Below, piece after piece: positions 48,895 through 60,110 of a stretch of 64,000 nt of DNA. A program made the translations under genes and the position numbers. Every line of letters starts with the position of its first letter. Positions within the stretch are counted from its first letter, which is position 1. The stretch is taken from the NCBI GenBank assembly GCA_010909165.1, contig MU008218.1:62001-126000 (forward strand), given 5' to 3'. Source of the DNA: Anthoceros angustus. Its lineage: Eukaryota; Streptophyta; Anthocerotopsida; Anthocerotales; Anthocerotaceae. The notes below the pieces were generated by a model. The model saw only the letters and a list, made by a program, of their open reading frames with translations, had not been told where the DNA came from and made no database searches.

Positions 48895-48925
48895 CCATAA
48901 CATGGACACCATGTTTCTAGTAGTG
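48895..48925 (-). repeat. Right terminal inverted repeat of the CACTA element
   Basis: Ends tttctagtagtg on the plus strand and is followed by CAT. It is the reverse complement of the left terminus over about 31 bases with two mismatches. Confidence 0.93.
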
Positions 48926-48928
48926 CAT

Positions 48929-50600
48929 CTTAGCTGATTTTCTTCGTAACTGCCAGAGTTTATCAGGCAATTTCTTCTAAGGCAAGTTTGGCTTCAAGCT
49001 TTCCTCTCTCGATTTCTAATCGAGCCTTTTTGGCTTCCTTCCTCTGCGTAATAAGCAGTTTGCCATGCTCCATCATGCCTTCCAACATTCTTTCGGTGGA
49101 TCTTTCGATCCGCGTGGTGAAGGCATCAACTATAGCTCTTTTATTTTTGCTCGGTACTTCTAGGGGAGGCACTAGTCACACCATTACCACCACTACTTCC
49201 AGCTCCCATAGTCTCATGCCTGCCAAGTGTCTCCATCCATTGCTTGCTGTGCACTTGATGGAGTCTCCATCCATTCTGTTCCAAACTCAGGCACTTGGAT
49301 AGGGTGTGGTCCATAAACATTTATATAGTCATCCATATCTAGTGTGTCACTTAGTGACATAATTTTTGAAGGGGTTGAATAATCTCGAAGGGGGTTTTCC
49401 GTAAATAGTCTCTGAAGGGGGTTTTTTATGGGCCCTAAAACAGCGTTTTTAAGGCATTCCGGAAAACATCTCCGAAAAAAAAGGTGTCACCCACTAAAGT
49501 TCCTACTTTCCATCCAGCAATGTTTCTGTCGAATGGTGGTCGCAAACTCGAACCTATGGGATTAATGCAAAGTAGGAACGGTAAGGAAGTCCGTTCATGC
49601 CAGGAAGGAACGATTGTAAATTCAGTTTTTGGAGGAAAATGTGGTTTAGTAAGGACATAACAAAAGCCACGGACAGGGTATTTCCAAAACACAATAACAT
49701 CTGGAACCAGACGTACAACATTCACTCTGGGACCCCGGGACAAACCGTGATTTCACTTTCACTCATTACCAGAGTTCAATCCTTCGTCATCACTTGGTCC
49801 AGCTTCTCCAGCATTGTCATCACTATCTTCAGCGGCACTTTGACTCGCAGGCCGTATGAAGCTGCACAACTCGCAGAGCTTATCCCTTATCGCTTTTTTG
49901 TCCACCGCATACACATGTTTCTGTGCGTTCAACACAAACCCACAATACAGGATGGTTATTTCATTCACAAACACCTCATGTATGTTTTTTAGGTAATGGA
50001 CCTTATTCCCTTTTTTCCTCGCCATCAGACCAGATGGGTTGGCACTCTGACGGACTATATATTCCTACACATATCTCCCTTCGTACGCATCTGTATGCTC
50101 GGTCCGATACCAGTAGATAAGAAAGTGAGTCGTGGTGCATCTAGCTTCGCGTCAATGACTCTCCCCAATCCCGAATGGCTTGTTATGCGTGTCCATAGTG
50201 CACGCGGAAAACATCCCTTCGGTTCCATTATGTCCCCATTCATCGCGCCATTCCACTTGTTGCCTTCCGGCATTTGATATGCCCAAGTACATATCACGCT
50301 ATGGAGGTCCCTCAATAATGCCTCATCTAGCAAAGCTTCATCCGCACTTGAAGTGGTGGGGCTATGATCCACTTACGCGTGAAAACCACTTCCAAGGACT
50401 GTAGCACTAGCCCAATGTTATTCTCCACAATGATAGCAATCTCCTTCGGTCCACCCAAAAGGCTTCCCACCACTTGTACTCTTGAGTCACCTATGGACGC
50501 AAATCTTTTAACCCTTCACCAAATGGGCCACACCTTCCGTTGGTGATAGGATACCGTTCCTTCTTGTCCCCTCCTAGCTTCACCCGCATGCCGTAGGATG
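48929..50600. other. Mobile-element debris right of the CACTA element
   Basis: Minus-strand coding-like fragments occur at 48963-49172 (Lys/Glu-rich coiled-coil tail ending KLEAKLALEEIA), 49759-50025 and 50055-50372. They have matching orientation but broken continuity and no recognised family. They look like a decayed transposon-associated gene. Confidence 0.35.
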
Positions 50601-50609
50601 GTGCTAAGG

Positions 50610-51085
50610 GAGGCTCACCGGCGCCTCCCTTAGCACCACCCGTCGATGCATCTTGAGACAAGCGGCGCCGGCCGGCGCCTCCCTTAGCACCACCACCGCC
50701 CATGGGCCGTGGCGCCTCCCCTAGCACACCGCCCATGGGCCGGCCGGCGCCCCCAACACGCGCCACCCATGGGCGGCGCCCTCCTAACACACCGCCCATG
50801 GTGCCGGCGGCGCCTCCCTAGCACACCGCCCATGGGCATCGGTGGCCGCCTCCCCAACACGCCTGCCCATGGGCCGGCCGCCTCCCCAACACGCCTGCCA
50901 CGCCCATGGTGCCGGCGCCGGCCGGCGCCCTCCTCCCCAACACGCGCCACCGCCCATGGCCGGCCGGCGCCCCCTCCTCCCCAACCGCCATGCCCCACCG
51001 CCCATGGGCGCCGGCCGGCAGTGCCCTCCCCTAGCACCCCCTGCCCTACCCATGGGCGCCGGCCGGCTGGCGCCCTCCCCATGGG
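50610..51085. repeat. GC-rich palindromic minisatellite
   Basis: About ten degenerate units of 35-55 bases built from the elements caccgcccatgggc, gccggccggcgcc and ctccccaacac. Both CCCATGGG and GCCGGC are self-complementary, so the tract can fold. The open frames on both strands are low-complexity artefacts. Confidence 0.85.
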
Positions 51086-53499
51086 CTCCTAATAGGCTGT
51101 TTTTAAGAAAATGAATATTCAGCGGCTCAAGAGTTTTGCAACTTGGGATTGTTATTTGCTTGGGGAAAAGGTCTAGTAATGAATAGGTTCTGTGTTCAAA
51201 ACTCACATCTCTTTTGAATAACTCAACTTTGTTGATTTTAAGGATGCTTGAGTGCCAGAAGGTTGAAGACCACGATTGGCGAGCTTTTGGATGAGGGTCA
51301 GCAGACCCTGAATGTTGTGTGGCAGTCGACACCGTCCGAAGCTCAGCCCAAGAATTATACTAATGAATACGAGCAAGCATTGGAGGAGAATGACAGGTTT
51401 GATGCAGAGGATATGGACCGCCTTCGGAATTTGGTGGTGGTCCTTGACTCAGTATCGGCGCAAGGCATAGATGAGTCACTCGGCCGCACTCTTGAATGAC
51501 TATTGTCGATCCTGATGACCACTTCCTCCTTTAGCAGGTTGTTTGTTGCAATGTTCTCACGACCACTAAAATGAGACTCCCGCTAGTACAGAATTGTTTT
51601 CATTGTGTTCCACCACTTGAAAGTAAAAGTTTTTGGTTGTAATAAACATATGAAAATGACAGCCCTCTATGCATTCTACAAAAACGCAGACGGGGCCACA
51701 CCCTACTGTGCTCTAGTTCTGGAGTGTAGACTTGAAAGTGCGTCCTCTTGTCACGATGCACACCCTTCCTGCAACAGCATATCTGCCCTACTTTGATAAT
51801 GCGCAGACCCTTTCTGAGCCCATGCCTTCGATCGAAGGGGGTTACTATATTCCCCCCTTTCAATAGTCTATTGCTAAGTTTAGGTTGAAAAGAAGATGTT
51901 CCCCTTTGTTTCTCCTACACATATTGTTGTGTGACTTGAGACGATTGTTCCATAACATGAAGCGTAACTTGCACCGTGTCTGAATTCACCAAGTTAGAAC
52001 CTTGAGCTCCTCTCTTACCTCCTACCTTCACATTTTTATAGAAATAGACAATGTTAAAGATGTCCTAATTGATATGAGGGGCTAAGCCTTCATAGGTGTT
52101 TCTCTTGCACTCTACCTTTTCATCATTGCTCATGGCGAAGTAATCCTTCATGATGCTTGACTAATTTTGATAATAGATAATTTTTTTGACGTCTCTATGA
52201 ACATTGTTCTATTTTGTCATCAATTGGCTAGGACACTGCCCAACAAAGCCTTTAGCTGTCCTGACTCTTACAGATTACTTGAGTTCAAGACTCCGCTTCC
52301 GTTTCCTCCACTTTGCACTCACAAAGAGCAACTAGCTCCTCCTAGCTCCAAGCGCAAGCCGATGCCCGAGCGCTTTTTCTCCCGCGTCTTTTATCGGTGG
52401 CCGTCACGTCACTTACCTCCAACGGCGAAGTCATGGCAGCGGTCGACTCGAGAAGTTCGGGGGGCACAGACTTTTCACGTCGACCTGGGCAGCAGTAAAA
52501 AAGATGAAGTTTACTTTTTCTATCTACAAATTTAAACTTCAGAAATTAAGCCAAACCCGATAAAAAAAGGTGAAGGTTTGGTCCAAGCCCACGGTTGGTT
52601 AGTCAGAATCGTAATCCATATATGCTACGTATGCAACCATGGTTCGGTATATGAAGCTTGTTTGGGGGTCTGGGACAAAATTGGTGTGGTTCAGTTTTGG
52701 TTTCACCCAAAACTTGAGGCGAACCACACCCCAACCACGAGTCCGTTCCGGTCTAATAAGTGTCCTGGAAAGTGCCACAGTGGATACCTAGTTAAACGAT
52801 AAACGTCCAATATTTTCTTTGTGAATGATCACCATCACTTGGAAAAGACGAAAAAGAAGAGGTTCCGCTGTCAAATAGGAGGAATTTATATTCCAGTGCA
52901 ACACCTAGGTAAGTCTGTGCCTTATCTCACTCTTGGAAGGCCTGTTCGGAGTCGTCGAAGGATACGTATGCTCCATTTCGTCAGCTGGAAAACATCCCTC
53001 CGGCCACGATTCTTGGCCTGCCTCTGCTCTCCATACGATTACGCCTGTAGCAGTGTCCGCTAAGGCTAGAAGGGATCGCCAATCGCATTCGCATACCTCT
53101 GCTGTCCAAGTGTACGCCGTGAAGAAGATACTCCAGCTGCGCCGTCTGCTGCTGGTCGCATTGAGCCGCTGCTCATTTCCGGAGCCTGCGAAAAGCTGGC
53201 AACCCGCGCCGCTTCTTAGCGTCGCCATGCTCAGCGCGCGCCACCCAGTGAATGGCACTTCATGTAGATACTGCCACCATCGCACTGTCCCACAAGTAGG
53301 ATTGCCAATCGCTACAGCCGAACTCTTCCACACTCGCGTCTACTCCCGTGCCGCGCCGCCCCCGTTTCCTCATAGCTTAAACCCCTGAAAAGCCCTCCGT
53401 CGTGCCCTGGTTACAGACTGCGAATTGTAACTCAGCAAGGCACGAGTAATGTGAGCATCTATCGTATCGATGACCTGAGTCGGAGCTCACCGTTTCTCC
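51086..53499. other. Intergenic region left of the FLN gene
   Basis: 51248-51499 is open and reads like part of a protein (LLDEGQQTLNVVWQS), but has no start context or family. 51500-52900 is AT-rich with nothing identified. 52905-53333 is open on both strands; the minus strand from 53227 opens MATLRSGAGCQLF and reaches a plausible GTATGC splice donor, so a truncated divergent exon is possible but unproven. Confidence 0.3.
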
Positions 53500-55730
53500 A
53501 TGGCTGCCACCCGACAGCTTCAGCTACAGTCTTGCTCCGGATGCCTTCTTGATGCCCGAGCTCAAAGGGTTTCCAAGATTCCCGTGTCTGAAACTGGACT
53601 GTCTTGGGGCTCTAACTTGCGGGTCAGAAAGGAGTGGAACAGCCAATGTTGGCCACTGGCAGCTGGATTCAGAACAGGAAGGAGATTTTCGGAGTACCCC
53701 GTCACCGAGAGGATAGCATTTGGTGCAGGATCGGATTCTGCTTCTCGGTATGTCGCCTCCTACTATTTTTCCTCTCTCATTTCTCTTCTCCACTTTCCAG
53801 TTGACAGGAACAGGCGGACAGGCATTCTGTGCAACAAGTGTGATTCGCTTTGTTTGTGGGATGTGGACGTTATGGCAAGCTCCTTAGCAGACTGTGGCCG
53901 GCTCAAATTTCAAGCTCGCAAATGCCCTATGTGCTTCTTACATGCAGGTGTCGGATTAGCTCTGCAGCGACGAAGAAAGCAACGAGACGTGAGCATTTCC
54001 GCAAAGAATCCACAGCAGAATCTCCCTTCTCCTGCGGAAGGAAGAGACGAGGTGTGTTTCACTTTTTTCTTTGCCGCTCACCATCTTCTGTAGTAGGACG
54101 GTTTCACCATCGCTGACATTCCCAAGACTGATGATAGCAGGAGGAGTGAAAGCTCTACAAGCTAATGAGACACTGTCAGATACAGTCGGCGCAGATTCTC
54201 AGCAAGATACTTCGACAGCTACCAAGAAAAGGAAAGGTTAGATATTCAGGTTTGTGCTTTTGGGGCAGGACTTGTCTGCAATGATGTCCAGGATAGACGT
54301 CTTCAGCAGGTACCTCCGGTCGGAAGAAGAAGAGCGATAAGGAACAAATAACAGATGCACCAGACATGCCCCAGGAGACCCATGCAGATGAGCCTGACGA
54401 TGATGAACCTGAGACTTATGATTGGCCTCCTTTGGTGTGTTGTTTCGGAGAAGCTCTGAATGAGTTTCTGCCGTCAGTACGGGTGAGCAAAAGGCAGATG
54501 GATCCCGACATCTACTCCACCTGGAAGATGTTGCAGTGGAGCCCCCCGGAATTTGCAAGGGCACCAGGTGGCCCAGCGTCGAACACTGCGATTGCACTCT
54601 CTCGACTAGGCGGCAGGGTGGCATTTATGGGAAAACTAGGACGTGATGCAGCAGGAGGCTGTTTTGCTCACTCTGAACACAAACAGAGTACAAACTAGGG
54701 GAGTACGCTTTATCGACACTGCTGCCTCTGGTGTCTCCCGCTTTCACTTGAAGCACGATGGAAAAGTTTCCATGGAGCTTGCTTTGCCACCTGCCGAGGC
54801 CATGTTCACGAAAGCAGATATCAACCTCGAGGTTTTGAGGGAGGTATGTCACAGCTGGGGCTCCAGGTCTCTGACTTCTCCAGGACTTGTGTTAAAAAAA
54901 TGGTCCTTTTCTGGTGCTTGTTATGTGAAGCTGTTTTTCACTCTGTGCAGACAAAAATGTTCTATTTCACCTCCCTAAGCCTTACGACAGAGCCACTGGC
55001 CGCCACGCTTACAGAGACCATTGATTTGGCTCAAAAGCAAGGGGCAGACGTGTTTTTCGACCTCAACCTGCCACTTCCTTTGTGGCAATCTCAAGAGGCA
55101 ACCTTGAAAAGATTGAGGAGGTGTGGTTCAAGTCCAACTTCGTTGAGCTCACAAGGCATGAGCTTGAGTTTCTTCTTGGCGAGGAGTATTATGCAAAGAG
55201 GAGAAAAAAGAAGCCCACGTACTACGTGCAGTCAAGCAAGGATTCTATGAAAAAGCGGCTGGAGTACCATTATGAACCCAGGGAAATTGAACCCTTGTGG
55301 CATGAAGACATGAAGTGCATTTTTGTCACGGATGGGACGTACCGAATCCACTACTATACCCGAACATTTCATGGGTCTGTGGCTGGCACTGAAGATGTGC
55401 TTGTCACTCCATTCACCTGCGATAGGACTGGATCCGGTGACGCTCTGGTTGCAGGTATGCCGCCAACCTTCCGCTACCATCTCAGCTTTTGCTGCGAGAC
55501 AAAGAATGACTGTGGCACTTGGACCCATTGTTGTTACAGGTATCATCCGAAAGATCACCGCAAATCCTGGCATACTGCAGGATCAAACAAATCTAGACAA
55601 AGCTTTGCGCTTTGCAATTTGTGCAGGCATCATTGCCCAGTGGACGATTGGCGGTGTGAGGGGCTTGCCTACCGAGAGTGCTGCTCAAAATTTGACCGAG
55701 CAAGTGTACCCACCGGCCATGATTTCATAG
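53500..55730 (+). CDS. FLN1: Plastid fructokinase-like PfkB protein (FLN type), two apparent frameshifts
   Basis: FLN proteins are PfkB-family members that associate with the plastid-encoded RNA polymerase, usually without sugar kinase activity. Exons: 53500-53747, 53948-54051, about 54140-54237, 54310-54843, about 54951-55454, about 55540-55730. The first two exons give a Ser/Arg-rich transit-type sequence, followed by a Lys-rich and acidic linker. The kinase fold starts at WPPLVCCFGEALNEFLP and includes APGGPASNTAIAL, GKLGRD, KMFYFTSLSL, FDLNLPLPLW, LTRHELEFLLGEEYY, FVTDGTYRIHYYT and TGSGDALVA with the PfkB aspartate. The frame is lost after GRDAAG (about 54650, near gcagcagg) and again at an A-run (55107-55110). 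Both lie in conserved sequence and look like small deletions or sequence errors. FLN1 rather than FLN2 is judged from motif resemblance only. Confidence 0.8.
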
Positions 55731-56345
55731 ACACCAATACGTGCTTAAGCATCCTCGATAGTCTCAACAAGTAGACCTAGTAAAACGATGGTTCTCGTTG
55801 TGATTGGGTTCTGATAAATGGTTAAAGGCTTTTCCATGGAAAATCCAAAATCCTTGACTGTGGGAGGTCCTGCTTCATAGGTGGTAGAGAGGTTAAGTGG
55901 CTTGGGTGGTCAGGTCCGGCTTGGGTCCCGAGCATTCGAGCGGCAGATTAGCTTGGTGGGTATTCGTGTGAACATCTTAGAATGCCATCTTCGCATATAT
56001 TCGTGTAAACATCCTGGACATGATCTTTCGCAACGATGCATTAATCCGAGTCGCGAGGCACCCAAAGGCCTAGGGTAGTCGCCCCAAAAAGTGTCGCTGG
56101 GTCGGGAACCGAGGATGGTTGCTATCAACGCTGTTGCGACGGCAGGACCTCCCGTCGCTCGTGGCCGGAAGAGTACGGCTGCTGCAACTTGCGGGGCAAA
56201 TGGTGACAGAGGACCATCTGGACAAGCGATGGGAGGCAGAGACGTGGGCAGCAGGGGAAGAAGATGGGGCAGAGTATTTCTGTTTTCTTCGTCATTAAGT
56301 CTAGCGTACAGAGTTTTGCTTTTGTTCATGGAGACGACTTACACT
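55731..56345. other. Intergenic between convergent FLN and RFC4
   Basis: No gene seen. An open frame at 55910-56329 on the minus strand has no recognisable family. Confidence 0.4.
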
Positions 56346-58516
56346 TTACTGTACATATGCCGCGTTGGGCACCTGGCTTAAGTTGCAAAAGACCCGCATG
56401 GTGTTACTTGTGACGTCCAGTAACTGGAGGTATTCATCAGCTCCATCAATCAGACACTGACAAACAGAACGTGATGAATCAGTGGAGAGCAGAAAGCTTA
56501 GAGGACGAAAGACTTGCTGCCATACCTTATCCGCTGCAGCAAGCCTCTCGCAGATCCTAGCCTTCTGGAGGTCGGAAATCACGTCGGGGGGCACATTTAC
56601 TATGGCATCGTACAGCTGCAGATACAAGGATAATGTGATTTAGCACTGCTGAGCCCAGTTTCCAGACAGATGATAGAGAAAGGGCGGGAAGGAAGACCTG
56701 AGAAAATATTCTGGATGTCGCATGTCCTTCCGCTATGATGTCTGTTACCACTTTCTGTGCCGCGTCAAACTGGCCACTTCGACAAGCTTTCAGCAGATCT
56801 AAGATGACTTGGTCTGGAACGACCTGCACAAGGAATCACTTAGACAAAAGTTGGGGAAAGGAAACGTAAAGAAAACAGGAAGGAACGTACCGCAGACACG
56901 CTGATGATGTTTTCGCTGGATATAGAGGAGCCGTACAAGCGGGCTGCACTCTGCACAATAAGGACAGGCAGTTGAAAATGGATTTAGTCAGTGCCAATAA
57001 GGTACAATGAATCCATGAGCTAATAGGATGCGGTTTCTTCACAGCTTACAGGTTTCAGGACTCCCAAGATAATCTCCTGAAACATGAATGTGCACTGGGC
57101 AGCAAAAAGGAGAATGGTTTCGACTCAGCAAAGGTCAATAAGGCACCAGATGAAGAAATGTTACGGACCTGTAGATAGGTGATGGCTCGACGGAGGTCAC
57201 CTTCTGACACACGTTTCAAAGTCGACAATGCCTGCAATCAGAGGACAAAATAACGATTCGTAATCTGTTTCTCCTCCCATACTAAGACACTGAAGGAAAA
57301 CCACAAGTCATCGCAGCAACCTCTGAATCCAGGGTGAGACCCTCTTCTTTGCAGATGTATGCAAGTCGATTGTTCATGGTGTCTTCCATTAGAGGCTTGA
57401 AACGAAATTTCGCACATCTTGATGCCAAAGGGTCTATGATCCTGCAAAACAAAGCATGATCTTTGATTTCAAATAAGGGATCAAAATGCTACCTGAAGAT
57501 TACAGATAAACCAATAAAATGGCTCACCTGCTGACATAGTTGCAGATGAAAATGAAGCGCGTCACCTTGTAATGCAGCTCCATTGTTCGCCTCAAAGCAT
57601 TCTGTTACACTCAAGTATAGCCGACATCACATATCGGCCTTGCATCGAAATAACATATGAATCAAGGTGAAAACGGAAAAGCATGCCACCTGAGCATCCT
57701 CTGTCATTGAATCTGCCTCATCTAGGATGATCAACTTAAAAGGAGGACAGGGGTAACCACTGCATGAGCACTAATACACGTTAACTCCGCAGTACAAGCT
57801 GGACCAACACCCCATGCTCTGCATTGAATTGCAATACCCAAACACAAACTTTCAGCACCACTGAAAGTAGGGAGATGCCAGAGCCAAAAACAGAAAACCA
57901 GAGACAAACCTGACACTTTTCCCGACAGCAACACCTGCGAAATCCTTGATTTTCGTGCGGACTACATTGATCCCACGCTCATCACTTGCATTGAGTTCTA
58001 AAACTCGGCTCTTATAGAGCTCTGGACTGCATTGAGCACACACAACTATCCGAAATCAGGGGTAATGGATGGGCTAAGGAGCAATTATACCAACACACCG
58101 CTACTAACCCAAATAATTGATGAGCAATTGCCAGAGCCGTAGTAGTTTTTCCCGTGCCAGGAGGCCCATAGAAGAGCATATGCGGCAGCTGCAACCCTCC
58201 TCGGTGAGAGACTCCAGCTACTGCAACCTCATAACCTAGACACCAGCAACAAGTAAACGCTCCACAGGCAACACATTCAGGCTTACGTTGCCAGTCTCAA
58301 GAGTGTTTTTGAGCACGCGAACAACTTCGTCCTGATGAGCTACATCCTCGACTTTCCTTGGCCGGCTGATCCAAGAACCATCACAATCAGATCAATCCAG
58401 GAAATCCGCCGGAAAGGTTAGAACAATCACAAGAAGCATCCTTCGAAGGAGACATGCAATTGGGTGACTTACTACTTCTCCACCCAATGCTGCGAGTTGC
58501 GCACCACGGGCGCCAT
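56346..58516 (-). CDS. RFC4: Replication factor C subunit 4 (clamp loader, multi-exon)
   Basis: AAA+ subunit of the RFC complex that loads PCNA at primer ends during nuclear DNA replication and repair. The start is ATG at 58516 ([15 protein letters not shown]). Exon 1 is 58473-58516, exon 2 58287-58365, exon 3 begins at 58188 and exon 4 at 58026; the rest run to a stop at 56346. Motifs in order: the RFC-box WVEKYRPR; Walker [30 protein letters not shown]; Walker [11 protein letters not shown]; sensor 1 FIFICNYVS; the Arg-finger motif, here [11 protein letters not shown]; and the C-terminal collar with [14 protein letters not shown] and [10 protein letters not shown]. These match the plant/animal RFC4 class better than other subunits. 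A possible 27-base exon near 57052-57078 would add nine residues not seen in relatives, so it is probably intronic. Confidence 0.92.
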
Positions 58517-58748
58517 GTGAACCGGGAACAGAATTCCCGAATTCTCTGCAAACTCGTTGAAGCTCACGATTGATGATATCCAAATACTGGAACCATAAAA
58601 CCTTCCCGCCAACGAATGCAAATGGGTTCAGCCGTATTTGGAAATCACCACCGAGCGTCGAGCTAGGGCACCAGCTTCGGTCTCCACAGCGGACCGGTGA
58701 ACGGGGTGTTTGTGAGATCCAGCTCTGGAGGTGTATTGCTGAGGGAGC
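58517..58748. promoter_or_regulatory. Shared bidirectional promoter of RFC4 and rps12
   Basis: Only 232 bases separate the RFC4 start codon (minus) from the proposed rps12 start codon (plus), so the two genes must share the promoter or overlap in their leaders. No TATA box is obvious. The sequence is inferred to be regulatory from layout alone. Confidence 0.55.
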
Positions 58749-59684
58749 ATGTCCTCCCGCAGAGCGCTGGGTGTGGCACTCTGGAGGCTCACACGCAGGA
58801 GCAGCGCAGCCGAGCAGGCTCGATCCCTCACCACTCTGAACGCCAGCAGGACGTCCCCGCATCCTCCCCTAACCGGGTCATTCCACCTCTTTGGCCAGGG
58901 ATCTGCCGCTCAGGATATCAGAGCTGTATCAAGAGTGAGTTGGGTTGATGCATTTGTCTCTTCCATTTCTACCCTGAAGTTTATGATTGCAGCGGGGAGG
59001 AATCTGATGTGTCGGAGATGGCCTTTTCTGTCAGGTTGGACAGAACCCAGAAGTCGCGGGGCAACTGACCCATCTGCTCAGCAAAGCCAGGTCTGTGGTA
59101 TGGGTGCATCTTAGGCTTCCCTGCTGTCTGGTCTGCAGAGCTAATGACAGATTTCTTTTCCATGCAGATTCTTTGGCCCAGCACTTGAGCCACTGGCAAG
59201 GGCAGCTGCAATCCCGTGGTCAGGCTTGAGAGGGCTGAGTCACCAACACCCCGGCCTTGTCCCTTTCCTGGGAGTGCAGCATGACGGCATTTCTTCTTGC
59301 CGGACCATGGTGACACTGAACCAGCTGGTTCGTCATGGTAGGCAGAAGAAGAAGCGGAGTCAGCGTACCCGAGCCTTGGCTCAATGTCCTCAGAAACGAG
59401 GAGTATGTCTGCGTGTGTCAACCAGGACACCGAAGAAGCCCAATTCAGCTTTGCGTAAGATAGCTAAAGTACGGCTGACTAATCGGAGTGAAGTGATTGC
59501 CTACATTCCTGGAGAAGGACACAATCTGCAGGAGCATTCCGTGGTTCTGATCAGAGGAGGAAGGGTGAAGGATTTGCCAGGAGTGAAGTACCACTGCATT
59601 CGGGGGGTCAAGGACTTACAAGGAGTGCAGGCTCGACGGCAAGGTAGATCTAAGTATGGCACCAAGAAGCCAAAAGCAACATGA
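58749..59684 (+). CDS. rps12: Mitochondrial-type ribosomal protein S12, nuclear copy with presequence
   Basis: S12 of the small ribosomal subunit, at the decoding centre. The mature part starts near [12 protein letters not shown] (59307). It has the mitochondrial-type residues [39 protein letters not shown] and [15 protein letters not shown], and ends [11 protein letters not shown], which separate it from chloroplast S12. Upstream, ATG at 58749 opens a 62-codon exon ([20 protein letters not shown]...RSLTT), rich in Arg, Ser and Ala and without acidic residues near the start: a good matrix-targeting presequence. The donor is gtgagt at 58935. The best phase-0 acceptor ends at 59279 (tgggagtgcag), giving 196 residues; 59150 is an in-frame alternative. 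A GT-AG intron and a presequence mean an expressed nuclear gene rather than an organelle insertion. Confidence 0.85.
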
Positions 59685-60110
59685 TCTCCTTCACCCTAGC
59701 TATCAGAAGAGCGAAGCATCTCCTCGCTGGGACGCAGGCTCTGGTCATTGCCTCTTCGGCAACAAGCAACTCGAGAATCCAGTACAGCTGCCCTGCGGAG
59801 CAGTCTACAGGCAACACATGTTAGGACCGCATCAGCTGAGTCTTCGTATTTCACCAGCTTCCAGAGGCATCGTGCCCACGGTGCTGTATTTTTCTTTCCT
59901 TAAAAGTGTCTGGTTCTCGTTCACGTAATCTACCGCCCAGAAGCCCTGGTTCTACTTCATGGTGCCGAATTGGTTTTCTGAGTCCTGATTGGAGGACTTG
60001 ATGTCGTAGAATCACACGAGGCAAAGCCACAAATTTCCACCTGGTTACAGAGCATGTTTCTGTTTTCAGGTATCTACTCGGAGCAGGAGAGCAGTATGTA
60101 GTTTCACGGG

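Larger units (their letters stand above)
26422..48925 (+). mobile_element. CACTA (En/Spm) DNA transposon, 22.5 kb
   Basis: The left end reads CACTACTAGAAACATGGTG and continues CCCATGTTACGG. The right end, read on the minus strand from 48925, gives the same first 19 bases and then TCCATGTTATGG: about 31 bases with two C/T differences. The bases just outside are CAT on both sides (26419-26421 and 48926-48928), the 3-bp target duplication expected of CACTA elements. Both ends carry clustered GTTAC/GTAAC motifs, which resemble the subterminal transposase-binding repeats of this class. Inside are a TNP2-like transposase in pieces and a TNPA-like ORF. The transposase frame is broken many times, so self-mobilisation is unlikely as read. 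The element is swollen by internal duplications and possibly by a nested insertion (about 36-46 kb). Confidence 0.92.

Noticed and set aside
50684-51332. Open frames on both strands through the GC-rich repeat
   Set aside because: They are Gly/Arg/Pro repeats dictated by the minisatellite, with no conserved start or family.
57052-57078. 27-base exon (EIILGVLKP) in RFC4
   Set aside because: RFC4 relatives run directly from ITYLQ into the SA.RL segment; the extra nine residues would break the helix, so it is more likely intron sequence.
58628-58834. Open frame antisense to the rps12 presequence as an upstream exon of RFC4
   Set aside because: RFC4 has a good start at 58516 ([15 protein letters not shown]), matching the known RFC4 N-terminus, so no upstream coding exon is needed.
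59139-59684. Chloroplast rps12 (or plastid DNA insertion)
   Set aside because: The residues [20 protein letters not shown] and CIRGVKD are of mitochondrial type, and a presequence exon with spliced junction is present.
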